Below, piece after piece: positions 51,156 through 63,087 of a stretch of 64,000 nt of DNA (position 1 is the first letter of the stretch; every line of letters begins with the position of its first letter). The notes beneath the pieces are model-generated. The model was not told where the DNA came from, did no database searches, and worked only from the letters and a program-made list of their open reading frames with translations. The position numbers were made by a program, and so were the translations under genes. The DNA is from Circinella umbellata (taxonomy: Eukaryota; Mucoromycota; Mucoromycetes; Mucorales; Lichtheimiaceae). The stretch spans positions 434,001 through 498,000 of the forward strand of contig JAIWNF010000029.1 in assembly GCA_025093555.1 (NCBI GenBank). The letters run 5' to 3'.

Positions 51156-52177
51156 CAGAGGAATCCCCGTTAATTTCAAGCTTACATCTCCCATTTTTTT
51201 GGTGTGAAAATTAAAGAGGATGTGAAAGTTCTCGGGGCTAGGTACGGCTAATTATTTTCAACGGCAGGTTTATAATTATAATGAGATATGTACTGCATAT
51301 ATACATTACCGCTTGATGTAATGCTATTTATTTATTATAAGACTAAACAAAATAATAAATATGTACGTACATCACCTAAAAATAACATGTTTATGTTTTG
51401 CATAAAATCATATATTAGTTTTTCCACATAAACTATGCTTAATATTACACAGGAAAACAGATACTTGTACATGATGACATTCCTGCTTGTTATATATCTT
51501 TACTTTATATCACATATGCATGTTGTGCTTTCCATTGCAAAAAATATATGTCAAGAATGAATGAACCTCTCCTCTTTTGTATGGTGTATTCTATATGCAA
51601 ATTTTTGTGGTATTCTAAACATTTTATGATCCTATAACTTGTTCATATATATTATCAATGTAGTTTTTATAATATCACAAATGTAAAATATTATTCAGGA
51701 GAAATATGAATACACAATTTTAACCCATCTTCTGCACCCATGTGTTTCTATGTTATATGTTTTTTCTCTACTATTTACTATTCAGATAACAGTGACTAAC
51801 AAATAATTATAAAATATCGAACAGTAGATAAAAGTCAATTCAAGAACCCAGCCTAAGCTGTATGTTTTATGCGCTAAGCTTCAAATAAGCTGTTTGGGAG
51901 GAGACATATAATTTCTTAGACTAGAAATCCTTATCTGAATACATCTGTTTTCAAAAATTACCTACTAATAGAATAAAATCAATGTATAATATAATTTCAT
52001 AAGCGCGCATGTTACTCCCGTTAAGGTTTCAACCACCTTGCTTATACATTGAAAGTGAAGTAAATGATAATGTGAAAATTAAATTATGTTCATTTTTTCA
52101 TTCCCTTAATTCCTGTGAAGTTAATGAGGATGTGAAAGTTAACGAATATGAAATTAACTACGTACGCGGGTCCTCTG
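51156..52177. mobile_element. Second pogo/Fot1-type TIR element (non-coding)
   Basis: The left end CAGAGGAATCCCCGTTAA (from 51156) and right end, read inward, CAGAGGACCCGCG ... GTTAATTTC (ending 52177) match the ends of the element at 11594-12441. Flanking TA duplications are at 51154-51155 and 52178-52179. Subterminal copies of GATGTGAAAGTT are present on the right and left. No coding remnant was recognised in its 1.0 kb. The right TIR carries a small ACGTA-containing insertion relative to the other ends. Confidence 0.75.
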
Positions 52178-52179
52178 TA

Positions 52180-52571
52180 GATTAGAAATTAAGCTACCTT
52201 TGCATATCATTTATTATATTTGAAAAATGATGTTTAATTTTTTTTTTCTCGGTTAAAAAAATGTATGTAGTTTTTCATGTCATTACATGTAATAAAGTAT
52301 ATAAGAAAAATTACTACTTTTATTTTCTTAGTACGTAACTCTACAATCGTATTTAATGTAAAAAGAAAATCATTATTATCAACATTGCATATTTGTTTAG
52401 ATTAACTTAAAAAAAAATCCTTATACTCCTACATTCATAAACATAGTCGCCCTTTTTTTTTATTATTTTATCTCTTATTTTTTTTAGTTTTTGTTGATGT
52501 TTACTTTTTATCTTTTTATTTAAAAGAAAAATAATAATAATATCGAATCATTAACATTATTATTTTACTAT
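52180..52571. other. Promoter region of the first tandem MFS gene
   Basis: AT-rich with T-runs and TACGTA at 52335. No gene was recognised. Confidence 0.45.
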
Positions 52572-55295
52572 ATGGCTGTAAAAGAAGAGAAGCAGCCATT
52601 GTTAGCGTACAATAATAATAATTCTACTACAGGAAATAGTAGTAGTGATACAACAGAACAGCCTATATTACACAAAGTATCATCCTATAACACATTATCA
52701 CGAATATCTTCAAAAAACTCTTCAACAACTCAACAAGAAAATGATCCAATTAAGAGTGGTAATGATAATGAATCAACAAACAGTACTTTTGTCGACCCTA
52801 ATGTCAATCTAACAATGGTTACTATATGGTAAGTATGATAACAATGATATAAATTCATTACGTATTATGCACGACATGATACTCAAGCTTGGAAAATATA
52901 TACTTTATATAATCATTTAGTTTGTGCATTGGTGCTTGCCTTCCATCCTTAGATGTTTCGATTATATTTACTATCATGAACGAAATCGGAACTGAATTTC
53001 ATAGGTACGTAAACAAATATTGATCGTTTCGATAATTGTATATAGATGAAATAATCTGCTGATATATTTCATTATTGAATTCCTTAATGTTAGGGCACAC
53101 TTGGCTACATGGTTACATACCTCCTATGCAATGAGCTGTCTTGCTACATTACCCCTAGGTATAAAAATATTCACCTTCATATTAAACGTTTTCTTAGTAT
53201 ACGTAATTAAAAAAAAATTGAAAAATGTTTTTTTAATTAAAACAATTTAGCTGGCAAGTTATCTGATGTATTTGGTCGTAAATATATCATGTTACTACTC
53301 GTGGCGTTATTTTTTGTTGGATCTGTTGGATGTGGTATATCTACATCGATGAATCAAATTATTTTTAGTAGAGTCATCGCTGGTTTTGGTGGAGGTGGAT
53401 TACAACTTATGAGTAATGTGGTTATACAAGATTTAATTCCCCCACACAAACGGGGGCAATATCAGTCTTATGTCAGCAGTGTACAAACGGTAAGAGAAAA
53501 TAAGCTTTCTCTTATCCATTCTGGACTATGTTTATATGAATCGATTATATAACTGATCAGTTCATGAGTACCATTGATTGATGATGTTGACTTATAACTT
53601 TCTTTCCTCGTCTTTTTTATTTTCGGTTTATAAATGTATATCTTTAGTTAGGAATAGCATTAGGATCACCTGCAGGTGGATTTATTACAGATACGTTAAA
53701 TTGGAGATATTGTTTCAAATTAAACATTATTCCACTTATTGGTATTGGTTACTTTTACATTTTTCATTTCACCAATTATAATGTTATCAAGGATAAAAAC
53801 GACAAAAACCAATATGGATTGTGGAAAAAACTTCAAAAAATTGATTTCCTGGGTGCATTTATTCTTGCTTTGGCCAACTTGTCTTTTGCAACCACTGTAT
53901 TGCTAGGTGGTAATACACGTGAATGGAATGATCCATTGATTATTTCAGCGATTATCACAACTATTATTTCATTTATTATTTTTGGATTCTATCAAGTTTT
54001 TTGGGCATCTTATCCATTGATCTCACGAACATGTATTGTTAATCGAAATGTTATATGTTCTTCATTGGCTTATTTCTTTCTTTGTATGAGTAATGGATCC
54101 GTGGATTTTACCATCCCACAGTTTTTTATGGTATGTTGAGTATAGTTGATTTTTTCGACTTTTTTTTTATATACATAGTGCAAATTGAAGAAGAAGAAAA
54201 AACATTATTTAACAATTAGTACTTAGGGAGTCTTGGGTTTTTCTACATCACAATCAGGCATGTGGACAATGATGAATGCTTTAGCTGTTCCCATCGGGTG
54301 TTATTGCGCAGGTAATATATATATATATTAACTTATATGAAAGATTTAAGACGGTGCTGAAAACATTTTACTAATTGACTCGAATTTATATCAATACACT
54401 TTTACTTATTACAGGTCAATATATTCGTTATAATCAAGGTCGTTTTCGTAAATGGTTATTAGCCTCTGCTACTTCATATACTGGTTCTATACTTATTATG
54501 AGTTGTTGGATGGTATCCAAAATTCCATTTATATTGGGAATAGCATGTATGACACTCTTGGGTTTTGGATTTGGATCAAGTTTAGTTTCGCTTTTGGTTT
54601 CTGTTACAACGGATGTTCCTTCCACAGGTATATAAACAGGAAACTTTTCTTTTCTTATCTATATGTTTATCCATTCATTATTGTATTATTATTATTTTTT
54701 ATTTTTGGCACTATTGTTATTATCTAATAATTTAGCGAGTTGTCACAGAAACTAATCTTTAATATTTTATTACCTAAATATTTAGATGTAGCATCCGCCA
54801 TGTCAATCATGATGTTATTCCGCTCGATGGGATTACTTTATGGTACAGCCATTTCATCTTCCATTATACAAAATAGTTTGAAAGCTCTTTTAGAAGCAAA
54901 AATCAGTGGACCTTCTGCAGAACAGGTAAAAAGAAAAAAAAAGCATATTTTATCTACACTGGAGAAAAAATCAAATTGCATATGGTCGTTTTTTTTTGTA
55001 ACACCTAAATTTTATATAATAATAGTTGATTAATTTTATTCGGACATCAATCCGACAAGTTCACACCCTTCCACCTCATTTGCAACAATTGGTGGCAGAT
55101 GTTCTCGGACAATCCTTACAAAAGGCATATATTTTTATGGCAGTTTCATGTTTAATTGCGTTGATTCCAATTGTTTATTTAAAAGATTTAAAGTTTAAGA
55201 AATACTTAAATGATGATACCTTCATGAACAATGACGATGAAATTGTTGTTACTACTCCTTCGCATGCTAATATAACTAATGCAATATCATCATAA
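52572..55295 (+). CDS. MFS transporter, DHA2-like (tandem paralogue 1)
   Basis: Nine exons (52572-52828, 52921-53004, 53094-53158, 53251-53489, 53648-54130, 54227-54311, 54415-54627, 54786-54925, 55026-55295) splice in frame to 611 aa. The N terminus is 80 polar residues, then about 14 membrane segments. Motifs are SLDVSIIFTIMNEIGTEF in helix 1, motif A GKLSDVFGRK, FSRVIAGFGGGGL, motif C LGIALGSPAGGF and NWRYCFKLN. This is the pattern of DHA2 drug:H+ antiporters and the vacuolar basic amino acid (Vba/Fnx) transporters; the substrate cannot be decided. The exon 7/8 join skips a 158-nt intron that could also be read with a nearer acceptor. Tandem with the paralogue at 56797, sharing intron positions. 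Confidence 0.87.
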
Positions 55296-55399
55296 TGAAA
55301 TAAAGTTATACATGAACTCTATTTTTTTTTGACTTCTGTAAAAAAATACGTAACTTTGTTTGTAGAGTATAAATATTATTAAATAGTCATGTTATAATA

Positions 55400-55675
55400 C
55401 AGTGTTTTGCGTTTAAAAATATAAAAATTGGAAGGGCCCAATATAATTTTTAGTTTCGCTAATATAAAAAAAAAACCTATCGATGAAATTTTTTGATGGT
55501 TGGTATAAATTTTGGTTGTTCAATGTCAATTTTTCAGTGCTTAATAATCATACTGACCATCAAAAAATTGTACTGATTATTAAGAAATTTCATTGTTGAA
55601 AAGAAATTTATATTGGCAAAACTAAAAATTATATTTGACCCTCCCAATTTTTATATTTTTAAACGCAAAACACTG
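55400..55675. mobile_element. 276-bp MITE with about 70-bp TIRs and TA duplication
   Basis: Left end CAGTGTTTTGCGTTTAAAAA and right end (reverse complement identical) continue as near-perfect inverted repeats for about 70 bp. The centre carries another imperfect inverted repeat around TTTTTTGATGGT / ACCATCAAAAAA. TA flanks at 55398-55399 and 55676-55677 indicate the Tc1/mariner superfamily. Non-coding. Confidence 0.85.
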
Positions 55676-55677
55676 TA

Positions 55678-56718
55678 TATCAACATCATAAACTTTTAAG
55701 TCTTAAAAATGATGGTGAAGATCACGAATTATCAGACAGGTGCTATTTAAATTTTCCGTTTTTTACTGTACGTATCACATAATTAACTACGTATATATCA
55801 TTCATATACTACGTCCAGTAAATAAACTATTATTATACTTTTGATATAGAATTGTTAATGCCGTCTTTGCTTTCAGGTACAGTAGGCCTAAGAAGCTTGT
55901 TTTAATTAATAAGATATTGGCTTACTACACATTTAAATTTGATTTTTGGAATTTTTTCTTACGTACCTGCTTCCACACCACCGATCATGGGTTACGTAAT
56001 AATAAAAATCTGAGTACTTTGTTTTATTTATTTTTATCTGTTATTGTTACATCGTTTGTATTACAAGCGTAATTGGGACTCGTCTTAATTTTTTTTTATA
56101 ATGTTAAATACGTACCACAATATATAGTTCTGCTTCTTCTTGATTTATTCGTCTTGTATTATTAATATACATAGATAGTATAAAGCATATAGTATGAGAG
56201 ACAAAGAAACATATGCTAATTTCCTTTCTGACTCTTTATAGTAAAGTTATTATGTAATTATTTAATCCGTATCCTATTCGTTGTCGTATGCCTTTACTGC
56301 ACTGCTTTTGTTTTTTTTTTTTTTTTTGTACCACATATCACCTGAATTTATCAAAACGTCAATCAAGTAAAGTTCTCACGCTCTCGTTTTTTGCTGTTGG
56401 GTTTTTTCCAAGTTAAAAAAAATTAAACGGAGGAGTAGTTGTTATGGTTACTGTAACTTACCATTCCCAAGACAACCACCATCAATTATCATTTGTATGA
56501 ACTCCACTTGCTTATTACCAATTCAATTATTCAAAATAACAGATAAACATTTCGTAATTTAAGTAATTATATGTGGCTGATACAAATGGGGGGGGGATTA
56601 TTAGTAATTCGTAGTATTTTTTTTTGTCAAACAATAGTCAAAAACGCCGATAGTACAACATGTCTGGAAGATGGTCCGATAGCATGTTTCCATAGCGATC
56701 AATTTTTTCCATTCCTTT

Positions 56719-56750
<32 letters not shown>

Positions 56751-56796
56751 CTTCCAGTTGATAATTATTTAGTGTAAAAATAAAAAGAATCTATCC
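55678..56796. other. Intergenic between tandem MFS genes
   Basis: AT-rich. TACGTA occurs at 55767, 55790, 55965, 55992 and 56110. Long T-runs lie at 56311 and 56717. No gene was recognised; the 56571-56777 frame is T-run derived. Confidence 0.45.
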
Positions 56797-59366
56797 ATGA
56801 TAATGACGAAAAGCGATCTATCGTCTAATTCTTCAATGACAGTACCAAGTCAACAAAAGAATTATAATACCATGGATACATCATTGTCGGATGATGACCA
56901 CCAGGAACAACAAGATGTTACATATCACCCGGATGGAACATCCACGACAACACTACAAAATATTCCAATTAAAAAAGAAGATAGATTAGGCGATCTTAGT
57001 TTGACCTTATTAACTATTTGGTAAGATAATAAACATAATTCATATTGATAAAAAAAAGTAGATTTTCGACTTAAATTTTTCCTTTTTTCCAAAAGTTTAT
57101 CAATTGCCGCCGCATTACCGAGCTTGGATATTTCTATTGTATATACAACGATGACTCAAATTGGCACTGAATTCCAAAGGTACGTAACTATTATATAGGC
57201 TATCTAATAATAAAAGAAGGAAAAGTTTACAGATGAAATGAATTTAAATGATTCACTTTTTTTTTCTTTTGTAAAAATAAAAAATGGATAACATATATTA
57301 GTGCACAACTATCAACCTGGATCCATAGTTCATATACCTTGTGCTCTTTGATTACAATGGCTTCAGGTAATATACTTTTCATTATTGAAACATAACATTA
57401 ATACCAAATTGTAATAATAATGATATGTAATAATATATTCCCGTTCTTTTTTTTTTTTTGATACATATTTTTACCAAAAAAATAGTGGGAGGTTTATCAA
57501 ATGCATTTGGTAGAAAACCAGTATTGATTACACTTAATATTTTATTCTTAATTGGTTCTACCGGCTGTGGATATGCTCAAAGTTTTTCTCAAATTGTCAT
57601 TGCCCGATTAATTGCAGGAATGGGTGGTGGTGGTCTTACATTACTAGGAAATATCATTCTTCATGATGTTGTACCCACTGAAAAAGTTGGATCCTATTTA
57701 TCTTATCTTAGCATAGTACAAACAGTAAGAACAACCCTTTTTTTTGGCTTCCTCTTCATTATTATATATATGTTATGCGTTTTTTTTTCTTATTTTATAA
57801 CAAAAAAAAACCTTGTCTTTTTTCCATGTCTATTCCATTTTTCTTTAGTTAGGATTTGGTTTAGGTGCTCCTATAGGTGGACTCATTAATGATTATTTTG
57901 GATGGAGATATTGTTTCAAAATCAATATTATACCTTTAATCCTCATCATGTATGTTTATATTTTTAAATTTAAAAATTATAGCATTGACAATCAACAATC
58001 CACCACTACTACTACAACAATGAACAAATCAACAGCAATAACAACAAAAGAAAGACTCCAAAAAGTCGATTTTGGAGGTATCTTATTGATATCCATTGGA
58101 AATGTGTGTTTTACATGTACACTTTTATTAGGTGGAAGTACTTATGCTTGGTCTAGTCTTCCAATCATTACAGCCATAATTATTGCACCTATGGCTTATA
58201 TATTATTTTTCATTCATGAACGTAAATGGGCCAAATATCCATTATTATCATCTTTGGCATCCAATGATCGTAACTTCACAATTTCATGTATGTGTATGTA
58301 CTTTGTCGGATTAGCTGAATCAGGAGCACTTGCACTTATTCCACAATTTCTGATGGTAATTTTTTTTTATTACTATTTATAATCAAAAGTCGACTTTTTA
58401 AGGAGTCAAAAAAAAAAAAAAAGGATAGTTAATATCGTATTATACATATTTTGAAAAGGGGAGGCTAACAAAGAACACTATAATTGTATTAGGGAGTTCT
58501 TCATTTTAGTACAGCAGATGCTGGATTATGGATCATGATTGAAGCCATGATGTGTCCTGTTGGTTGCTTTATAGCTGGAAAATATTTGTATTACAAAGGC
58601 CGATTCACAAGATTTATCAGTGTTAATATTGCTTTGTATGCTATATCGTTGATTATTTTATACCATTGGATTGAAAATACTATACCAGCCCATGTTGGTA
58701 CAGTAGGTATTATTTTGGAAGGAGTCAGCTATGGTTGTTTTATTGTTCCCATTATTGTTGCTTGTACAAGTACTTTGCCTAGCGAAGGTAAGATAAGAAG
58801 AGTGACGATACAGTTTCTGTGTTTTTTCCCTAATATGTTATGGATCTATAGTAAAAAAAAAAATTGAGTACGTAGTAGGAATGATGTTGATAATATTTTT
58901 TTTTATTTCTTCTGCATAAAATATAGTGGTTGCCACAGCAATGTCAATGTGTTTATTAGCTCGTAGTGTTGGATATTTGACAGGTACAGCAGTTGTTTCT
59001 GCCGTTATCCAATATACATTAAAAACATTATTACCCATCAAGATTAATGGAGAAGATGCGGAGGAGGTAACTATACAGCATTCTTTCCCATACATTATTA
59101 CTACAGAATATATATTCCTCCAGTAAAAAAGCAAATTAATGAACTGACTATTTTTTTTTATTCATTGATATTACATTTTACAGCTAATTATATTCATTAT
59201 TACATCTATTCGTAAAGTAAATACGTTATCACCCGAGATTCAAAAGATTGTGGCAGATGTGTTGAGTGAAGGAATGCGATCCGCAACGTTAATTTTACTC
59301 GGTAGTTCATTAATTGGATTTTTTGCTAGTTTACGTTTCAACAATATTAGCTTGAAAAAACACTAG
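56797..59366 (+). CDS. MFS transporter, DHA2-like (tandem paralogue 2)
   Basis: Eight exons, 56797-57020, 57096-57179, 57302-57366, 57486-57724, 57849-58355, 58493-58787, 58927-59066 and 59184-59366, splice in frame to 578 aa. It matches paralogue 1 throughout: SLDISIVYTTMTQIGTEF, IARLIAGMGGGGL, LGFGLGAPIGGL, GWRYCFKIN, VLHFSTADAGLW. Exons 2, 3 and 4 have the same lengths (84, 65 and 239 nt) and phases in both genes. The intron inside GCF-IAGKYLYYKGRF present in paralogue 1 is absent here. Motif A reads GGLSNAFGRK, with Asn where most MFS proteins and paralogue 1 have Asp, so transport gating or substrate may differ. The polar loop after TM6 carries a Thr run. The gene looks intact. Confidence 0.87.
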
Positions 59367-59758
59367 CCATGTTTGTATACCATTCAGCAAGTAATACTGT
59401 ATTTAGATATACTCTAATTTTAATATCATATGTAATAATAAAAAAGTATTCTTATCATCATATTAATTGTATCTCTCATGCATACATATAAATAGTGTTA
59501 AGATCTTCTCTGTTTAGTAATAATGTGTATAGAATATAAGCTTACGTCTATAATACGTTTCAATTTTTCTGATCATCACGTCTCTTGATTACGTAAAAAT
59601 CATTGGATTATTCTTCTTATAATAAAATACGTACGTAATAAATCCATCCATTGATGATTCGTGATCTTGCTCTCTTTTATTATTATTATTATTATTAATA
59701 ATACATAGTAAAAATAAAATAAAATAACTAAAGTGTACAAACAATAATAATAAGTGTC
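59367..59758. other. 3' flanks of convergent MFS and F-box/LRR genes
   Basis: AT-rich with an ATTATTATT tract at 59679-59696 and the double palindrome TACGTACGTA near 59629. No gene. Confidence 0.5.
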
Positions 59759-61652
59759 TTATTGAATAAATAATACATTGGAATTATTTTGTGAAACTAA
59801 ATTACAACAGCTCAGCTCAATTCTTCTTTTCTTCGCTCCAAAATATATATTGACACCTTCATCAGTAATATCATGGTTTGCTGATATACGAAGTGTTTTT
59901 AAACTTTCAACTTGACAAAGATGTTTAAGAACAGTATCAGTCACTGCACTCGTATGGTCACAATTCAGATCCAATAATTCTAGTGGACTGTTAAGCTCTT
60001 TTAGTTTATTGGCAAATGCAATAAAACCATCCTCTGTTAATAGACGATGTACATTATATCCACGTAATTCTAACATACACAACTGTGGAAGCTTGCTCAG
60101 TTCCATCAATCCTTGATCCAAAATAGGTATATTAATGAATGTGACATCTCGAAGTTCGGTGTTGTTGGATGACAATAGATCCAGGTTATCGCAATAAACA
60201 GTGCATTGGTTTTGAAATTCAAGGAAAAGATATTGAAGTTTTTTTAATTTGCTGATGGCTTCTATCATATTGTTTATGACTTGTTGTAAAATGGGATCAC
60301 TCCCTTCCAAAGTTTTAAAATCAAGATAGAGATGTTCGAGTTGTTGTTGATGCATATCAAAAAGGCCTTTAAAAATCCATGTTGGTTTACCAGTTAAATT
60401 ATCAAGAGTCGTAAGTTCGATAGATTTCAGATGTGGGAAATGGAGAAGCGGGTTTTGTTCTATAGTATATTGAAGCTGTTCTGCATTGACAAAAGAATAA
60501 TGTAAATGCTCCAATGTATGTTGTGATTTTTTTAAAATGGAAAAAAGCTGTTCGTGATGGATGATGCCCGAAAACTCAAGTTCTCGTAAAGTTTTTTCTT
60601 TCTTATCAATAAGTTCCCATTCATGTTTTGTGTTTGATCCTTTCTCAATAGCTTGGATAAAATTTTTATTACTATTATTTTTGTTTTTGTCGATAATCAT
60701 TTTTCTTGACATACAGATCCATCTTTTTTCTAGGTTTTTTACATGAGTCCAAAATCTCATATCAATTTTTCGCATAGAGATATATTGAATAGATGGACAT
60801 GATTGAATTGTTGTTTGAATTTGATCCATGTACATTGGAAAGTATTTAAATTCGTTTCTAAAGTTTGAAAGTAATAAAAATTTAAGTTCTGGACAACGAA
60901 GTAGTATTGGATGAATCAAGGTGCTGAAATGTGATGTATTATCCAAGCAGAGAAATACAATTTTACTCTTCCTGTTGCTATTGCTATTGTTGTTGTTGTT
61001 GTTGTTGTCGCTAACAGTGTATATTGGTTCAATATAACTAGCACCATATTTTACTGTAAGATGTGTTAATAATGGTAAAGTATCCAACAATGTTGTTAAT
61101 GAAATATGATATTGCTGACAATCAATCGTTAATTCAGTTAAGGTATTGGCAAATAATTCAAGTGATGCATAAAATGGATGCATAGTAACATTTTTAGTAT
61201 GATCGCGAAGAAAAGGTGAAGAATAGATGGGATCCACTATAACTATTATATAAATATCCAACAATTAAAAAAGTTAACACACGAAAAATACTTTTATTAT
61301 TGTCACACCCTAAATTAATCTACCCCCTTCATCAATTCATGTTTTGTTTCCTACCAAGAAATTGAATATTACAGTCATGTCGTTTTAGCCGTTGTAATAT
61401 AAAGCCTGTCTCTTTACTGACAATAGATACATTCTTTACATGGGGTCCTAAAAATTGTAACAATGGAGTATTGACTTTCCACCACGAGTCTAGTGAAATG
61501 TTCAACTGATTCCAAAGAGGAGTAGCATACTTTGGAATAGAGCTAAACCAACGACGACATACACGTGTACATTCAACGCAACTTTTTTGATCCAGGTAAA
61601 ATAAAACTTTGGTAATGATTTCAGGTGGTAAAATGTATGTGAAATCAGACAT
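59759..61652 (-). CDS. F-box / leucine-rich-repeat protein
   Basis: Two exons, 61652-61355 and 61236-59759 (the acceptor could be 61242, adding two codons), give about 591 aa. The N terminus LPPEIITKVLFYL, then ECTRVCRRWFSSI, is an F-box that would bind Skp1 in an SCF ubiquitin ligase. The rest is a chain of irregular leucine-rich repeats, for example LTELTIDCQQYHISL, LRELEFSGIIHHEQLF, LEHLYLDFKTL, LCMLELRGYNVHRLL, LELLDLNCDHTSAV and LKTLRISANHDITDEGV, a typical substrate-recognition solenoid. An Asn run and a basic Lys/Asn insert interrupt the repeats. Targets are unknown. F-box/LRR genes are abundant in Mucorales, and a broken relative lies at 41-42.7 kb. This copy is uninterrupted. Confidence 0.87.
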
Positions 61653-61753
61653 TGTAGGTTTTTATAAAAGGGGTTCTTTTTTTGTAAAGTGCGCAGCAAA
61701 GTGAGTTTCATCCGAAACATATGAAGGCGTTCTATACTCCGAAATACACCTGA
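61653..61753. other. Leader region of the F-box/LRR gene
   Basis: Short upstream sequence bordering a compositionally different fragment. No specific sites were identified. Confidence 0.3.
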
Positions 61754-61948
61754 TGGCGGGTTAATATTTCTGAAAACCGTGATCCGACAGACATCCTGCT
61801 AAACTCAACAGACCTCATCCCATCTGGGTTCAACCGCCTTTATCAGTCAGAATTCTCCACAGTCAATCCATTCTACCACAGATGGTGTACGCCGGACTTG
61901 CTATACAAAATCTCAGCACAATTCGTCGTTTTGTTGTTTATCTCCTGA
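61754..61948 (+). pseudogene. Orphan GC-richer reading-frame fragment
   Basis: An open frame of 64 codons without a start (RVNISENRDPTDILL, then TDLIPSGFNRLYQSEFS, HRWCTPDLLYKISAQF) ends at TGA 61946-61948. Its base composition is visibly more balanced than the surrounding DNA and its amino acid composition is protein-like. I do not recognise the family. It may be a remnant of a transposon or of a gene from elsewhere. Confidence 0.35.
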
Positions 61949-62269
61949 TAGCTTGTATGTTACATGTTATAATATAATTAAAAAATGTAAGCTCAAAAAT
62001 TCACTATAATACAATACAGAACGTAGCTGCACCAATTTGGGCGTTTCAAAGATATAAAGAAAAGGGACTTGATACATAGAAGGTGTTTCTTCCACAGTAT
62101 AATGTAGTAAGTGATGTCAATAAGTAGTCCATTAACATATAATGTAGATTTTTATTAGGTAAATATACAAACATGGGATTAACAACAAAATACTGTTATA
62201 CAATTTTTAAAATGATATTTAGAATGGTTTATAGAATGATTTGTTTGTATTTTTGTTTAATTGCTGTTC
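61949..62269. other. Intergenic, no gene recognised
   Basis: AT-rich. A 49-codon frame at 62173-62322 with a hydrophobic stretch (MICLYFCLIAVHG) overlaps the next reading frame and is not called. Confidence 0.35.
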
Positions 62270-62545
62270 ATGGTGCCAGAAGAAGAAAAAGTGTCGTTAT
62301 TATTAATACAAGCTATTTGTAATGATACTGAAAGAAGAAAGCCAACAGAGGCGACACAGATTGAAAGAATAATGAATTCCTTGAGAAAAACAGCAGGGGA
62401 AACTTTGTTATACTTCAGATCATCCAGACAGCACATTTTATATAAGTTATATTTTTGTTCAGTAGATAATAATAAGATGTTTATTAAAAAAAGAGTAGAT
62501 AGAATTATAGTTGTATTTATATATTTCTTTTCATTTCTTTATTAA
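62270..62545 (+). CDS. Hypothetical small protein (uncertain)
   Basis: ATG opens a 91-codon frame beginning MVPEEEKVSLLLIQAICND with a charged, amphipathic middle (TEATQIERIMNSLRKTAGE) and an aromatic tail that looks like read-through into AT-rich DNA. The first 60 codons are protein-like. The true gene may include an upstream exon and end earlier by splicing. Not recognised. Confidence 0.25.
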   Translation: MVPEEEKVSLLLIQAICNDTERRKPTEATQIERIMNSLRKTAGETLLYFRSSRQHILYKLYFCSVDNNKMFIKKRVDRIIVVFIYFFSFLY

Positions 62546-62901
62546 TTATTATGTTGTTGTCAATAAGTGAACAAGTGGTAATATCATAATTATTAAAATT
62601 GACTACTTTATTTTTCATAATGACCTAGTATAAAGTAAATGAGAACACTATTTTTTTCTTTATCATTACACCACTACGTACCCAAAAGTAAGAAAAAATA
62701 AAGAATTACTGCGCGTGAAACTTAAAAAAACAAACATGACATATGTATTTTATTACGATAATGATTATTACTTCTGTGTTAATATGTATGGTGATGTAAT
62801 TATTTTATAAATGCCTTTTCTTTAGTTGATTGTCATGTTTCATTGTACGTATTTCTATTCTTTTTTTTTTCAAAAACCATTATTTAGGCTTGAAAAGGAA
62901 T
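62546..62901. other. Intergenic, no gene recognised
   Basis: AT-rich with TACGTA at 62670 and 62846. It forms the 3' flank of the small membrane protein gene. Confidence 0.4.
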
Positions 62902-63087
62902 CTAGAATGGGTCACCGCCATCTACAAGAGAGTTTACAAGAGTGGCTATGGATATAGCACAAATAATAAGAATGAGAGCTTCAACCATATAGAAATATAA
63001 AGGAACCGTTAACCAAGAGTCATTTCGTTCTCCATTATTATCCACTTTTGTATAGTGATGTTGACCAGTGCCTTTGGGTACACACAT
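62902..63087 (-). CDS. Small single-pass membrane protein
   Basis: A single exon of 61 aa. A polar N-terminal half (MCVPKGTGQHHYTKVDNNGE) is followed by one long hydrophobic segment (VPLYFYMVEALILIICAISI) and a short tail LVNSLVDGGDPF. The layout suggests a tail-anchored or single-span protein. Codon composition is better than that of surrounding noise frames and the start is clean. I do not recognise the family. Confidence 0.45.
   Translation of the reverse strand: MCVPKGTGQHHYTKVDNNGERNDSWLTVPLYFYMVEALILIICAISIATLVNSLVDGGDPF

Noticed and set aside
62173..62322. 49-codon frame with a signal-peptide-like segment
   Set aside because: Overlaps a better frame at 62270 in another phase; the hydrophobic run is common in AT-rich noise.
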